From: Natrialba swarupiae
GTDB lineage: Archaea > Halobacteriota > Halobacteria > Halobacteriales > Natrialbaceae
NCBI RefSeq assembly: GCF_008245225.1
Contig: NZ_VTAW01000022.1
Span: 1-59,469, forward strand
Direction: 5' to 3'
DNA length: 59,469 nt
Part shown: piece by piece, positions 27,903 through 35,977 of the stretch
Position numbering within the stretch: position 1 is the first letter of the stretch
Layout of the letters: each line of letters begins with the position of its first letter
The notes under the pieces: generated by a model
Database searches by the model: none
The model's input: only the letters and a program-made list of their open reading frames with translations
What the model was told of the DNA's origin: nothing
Program-made: the position numbers and the translations under genes

Positions 27903-28592
27903 ATGACGATCGAAAAGGAATACAGTACGAAACTGACCGCCGACGGCGTCACGATCGATCGACGCGACGTTGACATGCTCGAGGCGATCGACCAACACGG
28001 ATCGATGCACAAAGCAGCCGAAGCGCTTGGACGATCCTACGCCCGATTGCAAAACCGGGTCGTCGAGATCGAAGACGCGGTCGGACCGATTACGGAACGA
28101 CAGCGGGGCGGAAGCGACGGCGGCGGGACAGAACTGACACGGACTGCCCGCGAGTTACTCAATCAGTACGATCGACACGACGCAGAACTCGACGGCGTCG
28201 CACGGGTTACGGAGTCCGTGTTCACGGGAACCGTCGCGGATCGAACCGGGGAACTGGCGACCGTCGCGACGGAGGTCGGGCCGATACTCGCACGGACTCC
28301 CGAAGCTGCCACCACCGTACAGATTACTGTCCGCTCCGATGCAGTCGTCCTCACAGATCCGGCGGAAACCCCCAGAACGGATCAGACGAGTCTTCGAAAT
28401 CGATTTACGGGCGAGATTAGCCGGCTGGACACGGGTGAGGCGGTCTCGAGAGTGACGATAACTCTCGCCGACGACGTCACGTTGCAAGCGCTCGTCACGA
28501 ACGCCAGTTCGGACCGGTTGGGAATCGCTCGAGGGGAACCGATTACCGCCTCGTTCAAGGCGACCGCTGCGAGAGCGATCAGTATCGATTGA
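27903..28592 (+). CDS. ModE-like molybdate/tungstate-responsive regulator with TOBE domain
   Basis: A 229-residue predicted DNA-binding regulator. Residues about 15-110 form a ModE/LysR-type winged helix (LEAIDQHGSMHKAAEALGRSYARLQNRVVEIE, with the GS-M-AA-LG-S pattern). The C-terminal half (about 150-225) resembles a TOBE/Mop oxyanion-binding fold (SRVTITLADDVTLQALVTN then LGIARGEPITASFKAT). It sits 46 bases after tupC, so it probably senses molybdate or tungstate and controls its own operon and perhaps the Wtp-like operon. Targets are inferred. Confidence 0.85.
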   Translation: MTIEKEYSTKLTADGVTIDRRDVDMLEAIDQHGSMHKAAEALGRSYARLQNRVVEIEDAVGPITERQRGGSDGGGTELTRTARELLNQYDRHDAELDGVARVTESVFTGTVADRTGELATVATEVGPILARTPEAATTVQITVRSDAVVLTDPAETPRTDQTSLRNRFTGEISRLDTGEAVSRVTITLADDVTLQALVTNASSDRLGIARGEPITASFKATAARAISID

Positions 28593-28998
28593 TCCCATCC
28601 GAGAATACGGGTCACAGCAATATCGACCACGACTGGACCACCGCTCGTCACGGCGGAGAACGCGTCTGTTTTTCCCGGCGAGCGTGTGCGAGTTACGGGC
28701 CGGTTGACGAACGTGACGGAGGCGAAGATGCGTCCCCTCGACGGAGTGGAAAATCGAACACGAACGTCTCCGCTTTCCTTCCATACTGCAAACCGCCGTT
28801 CGAACCGACCGCAGCCTCGAGATGACGGAACGACACTCCGAAACTGTCTGCCACAGCCATCTATTCTATATAGCGATATAGGGTTTGTCTGTCTCGTTTT
28901 CTCGCGGAGAACAGCCGCCACGAAGACGCCTCCACGAAGCTGACAGTTCACTAACCCGAATGGTTTTTCACGACGGGCAGCAGAATCGAGGTCGGCGG
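28593..28998. other. Intergenic region before the J-domain gene
   Basis: About 400 bases without a convincing gene; short frames lack haloarchaeal protein composition. A palindromic AT-rich box, CTATAT-AGCG-ATATAG, lies at 28866-28881, some 118 bases before the J-domain start, and may be a promoter or operator. Confidence 0.4.
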
Positions 28999-30039
28999 AT
29001 GGGTAAAACGTACTACGACGTACTCGAGGTCGACCCGGATGCGACCGAAGACCAGATCCAGGACGCATACCGCGAACGTGTTCTCGAGACCCATCCTGAT
29101 CACAACGACGCTCCCGACGCCACCGAGCAGTTCCAGCGCGTGTCGACGGCCGAGTCGATTCTCACTGACGAGACGGAACGCGCCCGGTACGACCGACTCG
29201 GACACGACGCCTACGTTCGACTCGCCGAACACGCGGGTCAGACGACCGCGGACTCGAGCCATGATCCGGACGACGACAGTGGCCCGTCGGAGACTCGGGG
29301 CGGGAAAACGGGACGAACCGGCGCCGAATCGGACTCGAGGGGCCGACACAGTAGCAGGGCTTCGGGCAGCCGCGACACGAGAGATTCCTCGAGCAACCGA
29401 TACGCTACCAGCGGGACGAGCGGACGACACGCCAGCGGGACGTCGGCTGGTGGACGCGACTCGAGCCACCACGCTCGCAAGCGGCGACGGCGTCAGCACG
29501 AGAAAGCACGCCAGACGTCGGCCGACCGGTTTACAACCGGTACGAGCGCGGATACCGGTCGAAAGCGAACGGTGCGAACGAACACCGATCGGGTGGGTTC
29601 GACGCGAGCGACCACAGACAAACCGGGTGAGACGGCGGCCGAAAGCGACGGATCGTCCAGCTTTCGGTACACCGTCAAAGACTGGGACGGCGACATCGAC
29701 CTCGAGTGGGACGGCCGATCGATCGAACACTCGACCGCGGTGACGCTCGTCTGTATCTGGCTGCTGTATCCGGTGCTCGTCTACACGAGCGTGACGCCAC
29801 TGGTTTCGCCGGTGTTCAATGGAATCCTGGTTCTGTGTACGCTCGGAATCGTCGCCTACCTCCTCACCATGCCACGAATCGCGACCGCGCTGTTTGGATC
29901 CTGGGCCGTCGTACTCCCGGTCGGACTCGCCGGATTCTCGCTCGTCGATCCACTCTCACTTCGCGGACTGCTCGCGATCGGATTCGTCTGGATCCCCCTC
30001 GGCTACGCGATGGCGCTGTGGTGGGCCCTGCGGCCGTAA
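28999..30039 (+). CDS. Membrane-anchored J-domain protein
   Basis: A DnaJ-type cochaperone of 346 residues. The J domain fills residues 1-65 and has the essential HPD tripeptide at 32-34 (LETHPDHND). It is followed by a long Ser/Thr/Arg-rich, presumably disordered linker (about 75-215). The C-terminus has three or four hydrophobic helices (about 240-346). The G/F and zinc-finger regions of classical DnaJ are missing, so it is a type III J-protein that may recruit DnaK to the membrane. An in-frame ATG at 28960 is an alternative start, but MGKTYYDVL is the usual J-domain beginning. Confidence 0.87.
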   Translation: MGKTYYDVLEVDPDATEDQIQDAYRERVLETHPDHNDAPDATEQFQRVSTAESILTDETERARYDRLGHDAYVRLAEHAGQTTADSSHDPDDDSGPSETRGGKTGRTGAESDSRGRHSSRASGSRDTRDSSSNRYATSGTSGRHASGTSAGGRDSSHHARKRRRRQHEKARQTSADRFTTGTSADTGRKRTVRTNTDRVGSTRATTDKPGETAAESDGSSSFRYTVKDWDGDIDLEWDGRSIEHSTAVTLVCIWLLYPVLVYTSVTPLVSPVFNGILVLCTLGIVAYLLTMPRIATALFGSWAVVLPVGLAGFSLVDPLSLRGLLAIGFVWIPLGYAMALWWALRP

Positions 30040-30067
30040 CCGGTCCGACGAAAATGCCCGCGCTCGA

Positions 30068-31876
30068 TCACTCGGTGTCGAGTTCCTCCCGGACCCGTTC
30101 CTCGAGTGCGTCCCGTCGACGGTGGCTCCGTTCGGAGTCGAACGCGACGGAGAGCACCTGTGTTCCGTCGCGCTCGAGCGAGCGGCGGTACGCGTCCGCG
30201 AAATCGACGGGGTCGACGTGGTCGAACTCGAGGTCGTAGAGCGCTGTGAGGTCCTCGAACTCGAGGCCGTGGGGCGTCTTGAACTGCTCCGTAAACGGCG
30301 GATCGAACGCCTCGATCGGCAGATTGTGGAAAATGCCGCCGCCGTCGTTGTCGAGGAGGACGATCGTGGCGTCGACGCCACAGCGATCGACCGCGAGCAG
30401 ACCGTTCGCGTCGTGATAGAACGCGAGGTCGCCGGTCACGAGAACGAGCGGTTCGTCGGTCGCGCTTCCGGCGCCCAGAGCAGTGCTCGTGATGCCGTCG
30501 ATACCGCTTACACCCCGGTTCCCGATGACGGACAACTTCGAATCGTTCGGACGGCCGAACCGGTCTGCGTCCCGGATCGGCATACTGTTCGAGACGAACA
30601 CGGTCGCCGGCTCCGGTGCGTGCTCGAGAACGGATGCGAGGATCGCTCCCTCGAAGGGATCTTCCGCGAGCGCTTCGTCCGTCGTCGCATCGTCGCGGAC
30701 CGCCCAGTGTCGACGCTCCGCCTCGGAAACCGTCTCGATCCAGCCGTCTCGATCGGGATCAGCGCTTCCGTCGGGAGAGTCGGCGAGCTCCGCGAGCAAT
30801 CGCTCGAAGACCGCATCGGGCGAGGCGACGAGGAGATCTGTCGCGGTAAACGTCGCCTCGCGCCACGCGCCTGCGGGATCGATCAGCGTCTGCGCTGCGT
30901 CCGCGTCGCGAAGCGCGTGGCGCAGTGACTTCGACGTCGGAGACGCACCGAACCGAACGACGAGGTCGGGTTCGGGAAGCTCCGAGACGTACGCGTCGTA
31001 GCCGCCGACGACCGTGGCCGCTCCCGTCGAATCGCCCGAATCAGCCACGTGTGGACCGAACCGAAGGCCCGACAGCGGATCCGCGAGAACCGGTGCACCG
31101 ACCCGCTCGGCGACGGCGACGATCCGGTCGGGATCGAGGGCGCACAGGTCGGCGGGGTCGGCCGGTCCGGCGACGATCAGCGGTCGGTTAGCTCCCTCGA
31201 GCGCCGTCGCGAGCGATCGGATCGCCTCGTCGCTCGGAACCACTCGCCCCTTTTCGGTCTCGACGAACGCCTTCTCGCGTCCCGATCCGGCGAGCGTCTC
31301 CGAGAACGCCTCCGGAACCGAACCAGGGACGTCGATCGGCTCGAGTGGCTTCCGAAACGGGCAGTTGAGGTGAACCGGACCCGGGGGGACGCCGACCGTC
31401 TGGGCGAGTGCCCGCGCGGCCGTCGTTCTGAGGCTGCGACCCTTCCGCTCGTCCGCTTCGGGTTCGGGCAGGTCGGCGTACCACCGAACGGCGTCGCCGT
31501 AGAGTTTGACCTGGTCGGCCGTCTGGTTCGCGCCGCTGTCTCGAAGCTCCGGGGGGCGATCGGCGGTGAGCGCGAGCAACGGCACCCTCGCGCGGTCGGC
31601 CTCGAGAATAGCGGGGTGAAAGTTTGCCGCCGCAGTGCCGGACGTACAGACGAGGGCCGTCGGTTCGCCGGTTCGTCGAGCCCGTCCGAGCGCGAAGTAC
31701 GCCGCCGACCGTTCGTCGAGGTGCGAGTAGACCTCGACGTCGGGATGTTCGGCGAACGCGACGGTCAACGGCGTAGATCGACTCCCGGGCGCGATACAGA
31801 CCGCCTCGAGGCCGCCGCTGGCCAGTTCGTCGACGAGAATCCGGCCCCAGAGAGTCGATCGGTTCGGTGCGGTCAT
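30068..31876 (-). CDS. menD: 2-succinyl-5-enolpyruvyl-6-hydroxy-3-cyclohexene-1-carboxylate synthase (MenD)
   Basis: ThDP-dependent enzyme, 602 residues, that joins isochorismate and 2-oxoglutarate in menaquinone synthesis. The N-terminal domain has APGSRSTPLTVAFAEHP and the catalytic-Glu region HLDERSAAYFALG. The ThDP/Mg-binding segment near residues 435-475 includes GDLAFYHDANGL and DNDGGGIFHNLP. The start at 31876 (MTAPNRSTLW) overlaps the menF stop as ATGA, so both enzymes are made from one message and act in consecutive steps. No other men genes are in the window. Confidence 0.95.
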   Translation of the reverse strand: MTAPNRSTLWGRILVDELASGGLEAVCIAPGSRSTPLTVAFAEHPDVEVYSHLDERSAAYFALGRARRTGEPTALVCTSGTAAANFHPAILEADRARVPLLALTADRPPELRDSGANQTADQVKLYGDAVRWYADLPEPEADERKGRSLRTTAARALAQTVGVPPGPVHLNCPFRKPLEPIDVPGSVPEAFSETLAGSGREKAFVETEKGRVVPSDEAIRSLATALEGANRPLIVAGPADPADLCALDPDRIVAVAERVGAPVLADPLSGLRFGPHVADSGDSTGAATVVGGYDAYVSELPEPDLVVRFGASPTSKSLRHALRDADAAQTLIDPAGAWREATFTATDLLVASPDAVFERLLAELADSPDGSADPDRDGWIETVSEAERRHWAVRDDATTDEALAEDPFEGAILASVLEHAPEPATVFVSNSMPIRDADRFGRPNDSKLSVIGNRGVSGIDGITSTALGAGSATDEPLVLVTGDLAFYHDANGLLAVDRCGVDATIVLLDNDGGGIFHNLPIEAFDPPFTEQFKTPHGLEFEDLTALYDLEFDHVDPVDFADAYRRSLERDGTQVLSVAFDSERSHRRRDALEERVREELDTE

Positions 31877-33237
31877 CGGTCCCGAAGCTCGTCGAGAATC
31901 GGTCGGAACTTTAGCTCCACTTCCTCCCACTCCTCGTCGGGGTCGCTGTCGGCGACGATGCCGTTGCCGGCGAACAGCGTAGCGGTGTCGCCGCTCGCAA
32001 CCGCTGATCGAAGGCCGACCGCGAACTCGCCGTCGCCGTCGCCGTCGAACCAGCCGATCGGTGCGGCGTACCAGCCGCGGTCGAACGTTTCCGTCTCTCG
32101 AATCGTCTCCCAGGCCCGGTCGGGCGGGACGCCGCCGACGGCCGGCGTCGGGTGAAGCGCTTCGACGAGTTCGAGGACGTGGCGGTCGCGCTCGAGCGTC
32201 GCCGTGATCGGGGTCTGCAGGTGTTGTATCGTCGCCAGCTTTCGAATGCGACGGTCGTCGATCGTCAACTCGCGTGCGAGGGAGTCGAGTTGTTCGCGGA
32301 TCGCCCGAACAACGAGGTCGTGTTCGTGCTGGAGTTTCTCGTCGTCGAACATTCGATCCGCGTACTCGTCGTCGGATTCGGGTGTCTCGCCCCGGGGTGC
32401 CGACCCCGCGAGCGCCTCGGTTTCGACGTCTGCGCCGTGTTTCGAGACCAGCCGTTCCGGAGGTGCCCCAAAGAACGTTCCGCCATCACGCTGACCGACC
32501 AGAAACCGATAACAGTTGGGATACCGCCGACGGAGGCGCTCGAGCGTCTCCGGAACGTCGACGGGTGCCTCGAGGTCGACCGATAGCGCTTGTGCGAGCA
32601 CGACTTTGACCAGCCGGTCGTTTTCGATCCGGTCGAGGGCGTGTTCGATCTGTGAGGCCCACGCCGAGGGTGAGGTCGTTCTGTGCGTCGAGACGACGCC
32701 GGGACCGGTGCCGCTCGAACACATCGTCGGTCCCTCGGTCAACCGGTCGTCCCACCGCTCGAGGCGGTCGTCGGCCTCGTCCACCGAGTCCGAGACGACC
32801 GTCAACCACACGCCGTCGCGTTCGGTCCGCGTGACGAACGCGCGAGGAACGACGAACGAGGCGGCGGCGAACCCCGTCCACGGTGGCGTCGGTTCGTGGC
32901 CGTCGTGGAACGAAAACCCGCCGAACGCTCGTGGACGGGCGACCGTCGATCCGTGGTACTCGAGTGTGTCGAACACCTGCTTCGCCTGCGCCTGGAGCCG
33001 GTCGAATCGATCCGGGCCCGTCGCAGTAATGTGGGCCGCAATTCCCTGTCCGGCGATCTCGAGACCGTCGGGTGCGGCCCACAGGATCCGTGGGAGTTCC
33101 GCGTCGTCGACGACGGCGGCGAACGAGACGTCACCGACGGCTCGGCTGCGGGCGACCAGGTCGTTCGCCTGCTCGTCCGGATTCGAATCCGCTGGCGATT
33201 CGGCCGTCAGTTGCCCCTCCCCCGACGTACGATCCAT
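31873..33237 (-). CDS. menF: Isochorismate synthase (MenF/EntC family)
   Basis: Chorismate-utilising enzyme, 454 residues, giving isochorismate for menaquinone synthesis. The C-terminal catalytic domain carries the conserved blocks ALAGSAPRGET, EKLQHEHDLVV, HPTPAVGGVP and a GWFDGDGDGEFAVGLRSA end motif. The N-terminal 200 residues are more variable, as usual. It starts 32 bases after the sulfite-oxidase-like gene and overlaps menD, suggesting a three-gene transcript. Confidence 0.94.
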   Translation of the reverse strand: MDRTSGEGQLTAESPADSNPDEQANDLVARSRAVGDVSFAAVVDDAELPRILWAAPDGLEIAGQGIAAHITATGPDRFDRLQAQAKQVFDTLEYHGSTVARPRAFGGFSFHDGHEPTPPWTGFAAASFVVPRAFVTRTERDGVWLTVVSDSVDEADDRLERWDDRLTEGPTMCSSGTGPGVVSTHRTTSPSAWASQIEHALDRIENDRLVKVVLAQALSVDLEAPVDVPETLERLRRRYPNCYRFLVGQRDGGTFFGAPPERLVSKHGADVETEALAGSAPRGETPESDDEYADRMFDDEKLQHEHDLVVRAIREQLDSLARELTIDDRRIRKLATIQHLQTPITATLERDRHVLELVEALHPTPAVGGVPPDRAWETIRETETFDRGWYAAPIGWFDGDGDGEFAVGLRSAVASGDTATLFAGNGIVADSDPDEEWEEVELKFRPILDELRDR

Positions 33238-33269
33238 CGACCGAGACTCAGGACCGGTCCGTCTTCAGC

Positions 33270-33911
33270 CTAACTATATCGCTCCTCTCGCCACGGGTTC
33301 GCCGTCCGGGAGTAGCCCCGTTTCTCCCAGTAGCCAGGTTCGGCCTCCGTCAGGAACTCGATCCCGTCGACCCACTTGGCACCCTTGTACGCGTACTTGT
33401 GGGGGGTGACGACCCGGAGTGGACCCCCGTGTCCCGGCGGTAACTTATCGCCGTCGTACGCCCACGCGAACAACACTTCCTCCCGGAGACAGTCCTCGAG
33501 TGGGAGATCGGTCGTGTAGCCGTCGAGCGCCGAGAACACGACGTGGGTGGCCCGGCCTGATTCGGTTCGGTTCCCCGTGGAATCGCGATCGTTCGGATCG
33601 TCGATCACGCCGGCGCGACTCGCGAGTTCGGGAAACGGAACTCCCGTGAACGCACAGTCGAGTTTGCTCCAGCCGGTGACACAGTGAAAATCCTGCGTCT
33701 GCGTTTCGGCTGCCAACTCCCGAAACTCCTCCCACGTAAACGATAACTCCTCCTCGACGGCACCGGTCACGGTAAACTCCCAGCTGTCGGGGTCCCAGGA
33801 GGGCGTCTCTCCCATCGAGAGCACCGGAAACGTCGACGTCTCGTGTTGTCCCGGCGGAAGACGCTCCTCGCCGAACTCCTGGTAGAGATCGGTTACGTCG
33901 GTTTCGCGCAT
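33270..33911 (-). CDS. Sulfite oxidase-like molybdopterin oxidoreductase
   Basis: A 213-residue protein of the SUOX/YedY-type molybdopterin fold. The Mo-ligand Cys is Cys77 in FHCVTGWS; downstream VVFSALDGYTTDLPLEDCL and LPPGHGGPLRVVTPHKYAYKGAKWV are the cofactor-binding blocks. There is no signal peptide, heme domain or dimerisation domain, so it is the minimal cytosolic form. The substrate is unknown; YedY relatives reduce methionine sulfoxide. It fits the two Mo/W importers in this window. Confidence 0.9.
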   Translation of the reverse strand: MRETDVTDLYQEFGEERLPPGQHETSTFPVLSMGETPSWDPDSWEFTVTGAVEEELSFTWEEFRELAAETQTQDFHCVTGWSKLDCAFTGVPFPELASRAGVIDDPNDRDSTGNRTESGRATHVVFSALDGYTTDLPLEDCLREEVLFAWAYDGDKLPPGHGGPLRVVTPHKYAYKGAKWVDGIEFLTEAEPGYWEKRGYSRTANPWREERYS

Positions 33912-34165
33912 ACTCCCTCATCGTAGCCGAACGGACGTAGGTGTGGCGTTCCCCCGATTCCGAGCCGTCACGACTGGCGTCGGAGACGGCGTCGTGCCGA
34001 TCGCGAACCGAACGTTCCTGTCCGTCTCTTGGTGGTAATTCGATATTTGGGTGACGGCGTAGCGGTCGAAACGGTTCGAACGGGCCGATCGATCGAACCC
34101 AGTCGCGGCCTTTCTCGTGAAACCCTCGCCACCCCTTAGTAGCGTCTCGCCGACTCGAGTAGCGT

Positions 34166-34465
34166 ATGGCGAGTAGACAACAGATGACAGAACGGGACGT
34201 ATCCGCACAGGCAGCCGAAGAGGTTGGCGAACAAGCGATGGGGCCGGCGTTTCTCGCATCAGTGGCCTCCGTCGGACTCTCGTGGTATTATTTCTTCGTC
34301 CGCGGGGACCGCCAACGAGGACTGTTCGTCGGGCTCTGGCCGCCGACTATCCTCGCGTTCGCGAGTTACTTCAATCAGCAAAAGATGAGCCAACAGCTCG
34401 AGACGATCACCAAACCGGGGACGTCGATCAAAAACGCGATCGACTCGATGATGGGGAACTCGTAA
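34166..34465 (+). CDS. Small membrane protein, haloarchaeal
   Basis: A 99-residue protein of unknown function. A polar N-terminus of about 25 residues precedes two hydrophobic segments (about 27-45 and 54-68) and an amphipathic C-terminal helix (QQKMSQQLETI). A TATA-like CTTAG is about 29 bases before the ATG, consistent with a leaderless message. Palindromic element copy 4 begins 55 bases after its stop. Confidence 0.7.
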   Translation: MASRQQMTERDVSAQAAEEVGEQAMGPAFLASVASVGLSWYYFFVRGDRQRGLFVGLWPPTILAFASYFNQQKMSQQLETITKPGTSIKNAIDSMMGNS

Positions 34466-34519
34466 CCGTCGGTCCCAACGTCGACCGGAGCCCTGAACCG
34501 CCGGATTTTGCGGGGACTC

Positions 34520-34600
34520 ATACGGACCGTGGTCGTTCGGTACCGGTGATCGATGACCCCGTCCGAGCGATCACCGGTACAACGCGACAACAAGCCGTAT
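34520..34600. repeat. Palindromic element, copy 4 of 4
   Basis: An 81-base palindrome with ATACGG/CCGTAT ends, 33-base arms (8 mismatches, four at positions 17-20) and a 15-base loop. The inner 13-base stem is perfect. The loop carries GACCCCGTCC, the reverse complement of the GGACGGG(G)TC seen in the other copies, so this copy is inserted the other way round. It lies between two plus-strand genes. Confidence 0.8.
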
Positions 34601-34732
34601 CACGTTCACCGTCCGTCTCGATTTTCCGACAGGGGTCCCAATAGCCGTTCTTCTCGGCGGAAACCACCTGAGAGGCACACCCGAGGAAATCCCCGTCAAA
34701 CCTAAATACCCCCTCGCCGAAAGCCGAATCAG

Positions 34733-34957
34733 ATGCCGAAAGTAGAGATCACTATCCCGGAACACCTCGAGATGCAGATCGCCCAGATGGTCGAGCGCGG
34801 CGAGTTCGTCAACCGCGAGGAAGCCATCGAGGATCTGCTCTCGACGGGTATCAAAGCCTACAAGACCAGCGGACCGATGGACGAAGAGGAAGGAACCGGC
34901 GGCCCCGGACTCGAGGACGACGGCATGATGGGCCACGACGACGAGTACGTCTTCTGA
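34733..34957 (+). CDS. Ribbon-helix-helix DNA-binding protein
   Basis: A 74-residue CopG/MetJ-type RHH protein. The strand PKVEITIPEHL and two helices (MQIAQMVERGEFVNREEAIEDLL) occupy residues 2-45, followed by a Gly/Asp/Glu-rich tail. A TATA-like CTAAATA lies about 30 bases upstream. It is probably a small regulator, possibly chromosomal and abundant; targets are unknown. Related haloarchaeal proteins are, I believe, catalogued as DUF7120. Confidence 0.85.
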   Translation: MPKVEITIPEHLEMQIAQMVERGEFVNREEAIEDLLSTGIKAYKTSGPMDEEEGTGGPGLEDDGMMGHDDEYVF

Positions 34958-34962
34958 TCTCC

Positions 34963-35148
34963 TTATAAGCCAAGCGACAGGAGAGGTATCCCGAACGCGA
35001 TCACCGTACCGACCAGAAAGATAGCGATGCCGACGCCGACGTCCCGCGCGGTGTACTCGCTCATCGGTGCGGTCGTCCGTTCGGCCTCCAGGTCGTGACC
35101 GACGTCTGCGGCCGTATCGTCGTCCGTGTGTTCGGTATCGTCTGCCAT
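34963..35148 (-). CDS. Small single-helix membrane protein
   Basis: A 61-residue protein with an acidic N-terminal half and one C-terminal membrane helix (about residues 37-58) ending at the stop. Function unknown. It is convergent with the RHH gene, only 5 bases apart. The composition and clean helix make it credible; I recall haloarchaeal relatives carried as DUF7550. Confidence 0.65.
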   Translation of the reverse strand: MADDTEHTDDDTAADVGHDLEAERTTAPMSEYTARDVGVGIAIFLVGTVIAFGIPLLSLGL

Positions 35149-35287
35149 ATTCGGCCCTTGCCGACTCGAGACCTTATACTGTTCGCTGCGCAGTCGGCCC
35201 CCCGGGTCTCCATTCGTGCCAGCGACGATCCGAAAACCAGTCGTCGATCCAGAGAGTATTTACTGGCGGACCAACAATTCGCTGTGA

Positions 35288-35977
35288 ATGCCCTCCAGCG
35301 AATGCACCCGCCGCCGGCTGATAGCCTGCGGAGTCGGATCCCTCACGGCGCTGGTCGCCGGCTGTACGGGAACCGACGTCGGTGAAACCACGACTGCCGA
35401 GCACAACGCGACCGAGGGTGTGGGGACGGATCCGACACCCTCGGACGAGTACGACCTGCTCACGCTTCGGTCGGACGACGCCGAGGCGATCGTCTATCCG
35501 AGCGACGATCCGCCGGACGACGACGATCGTCACGCGAAACTCTCGCGACGCGGCCCACAGTTTCTCCTCGACGGCGACGACGCCGCCGACCTCGTGATCA
35601 ATTCGCCAGACGAACCGGAGGCGCGGGCGTTCATCGAGGAGACTGACTTCGAGACCGAGTCCGTCGTCGTCGTACAGCGGACGATCGAGGACTGTTACGA
35701 ACGCCGCGTGCTGAGCGTGCAGGCGAGAGACGACAATTTCCGAACGGAGTACTGTCGGACGCTGAAGAGCCCGACGACGCGCTGCAAAGCGGATCGCGAG
35801 GTGATGGAGGCGTTGTTCTTCCGGGTCCAGCGTGCGTACGAGGATTCCCCCTCGAGTCGCTCGAGCAGCGAGAGCATGTCGTGTCCACCGACGGTCCGCG
35901 ACTCGCTGGACGGAGCGTCCGAGACGAACGGATCGGCGGACGAAACCACCGACGGAGCGACCGGAGGCGAGCCATGA
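35288..35977 (+). CDS. Putative lipoprotein of unknown function
   Basis: A 229-residue exported protein: three Arg (TRRRLIACG) and a lipobox ending at a Cys near residue 26 (LVAGC), so a probable Tat lipoprotein. The mature part has a folded-looking core with four Cys (DCYERRVLSV, EYCRTL, TRCKADRE and SMSCPP) and a Thr/Gly/Glu-rich tail. No recognised domain. Its TGA overlaps the ATG of the next lipoprotein gene, so the pair is coupled and probably acts together at the cell surface. Confidence 0.75.
   Translation: MPSSECTRRRLIACGVGSLTALVAGCTGTDVGETTTAEHNATEGVGTDPTPSDEYDLLTLRSDDAEAIVYPSDDPPDDDDRHAKLSRRGPQFLLDGDDAADLVINSPDEPEARAFIEETDFETESVVVVQRTIEDCYERRVLSVQARDDNFRTEYCRTLKSPTTRCKADREVMEALFFRVQRAYEDSPSSRSSSESMSCPPTVRDSLDGASETNGSADETTDGATGGEP

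Noticed and set aside
28589-28943. Short plus-strand frames before the J-domain gene
   Set aside because: Arg/Pro/Thr-rich composition, no motif, and not acidic like genuine genes here.
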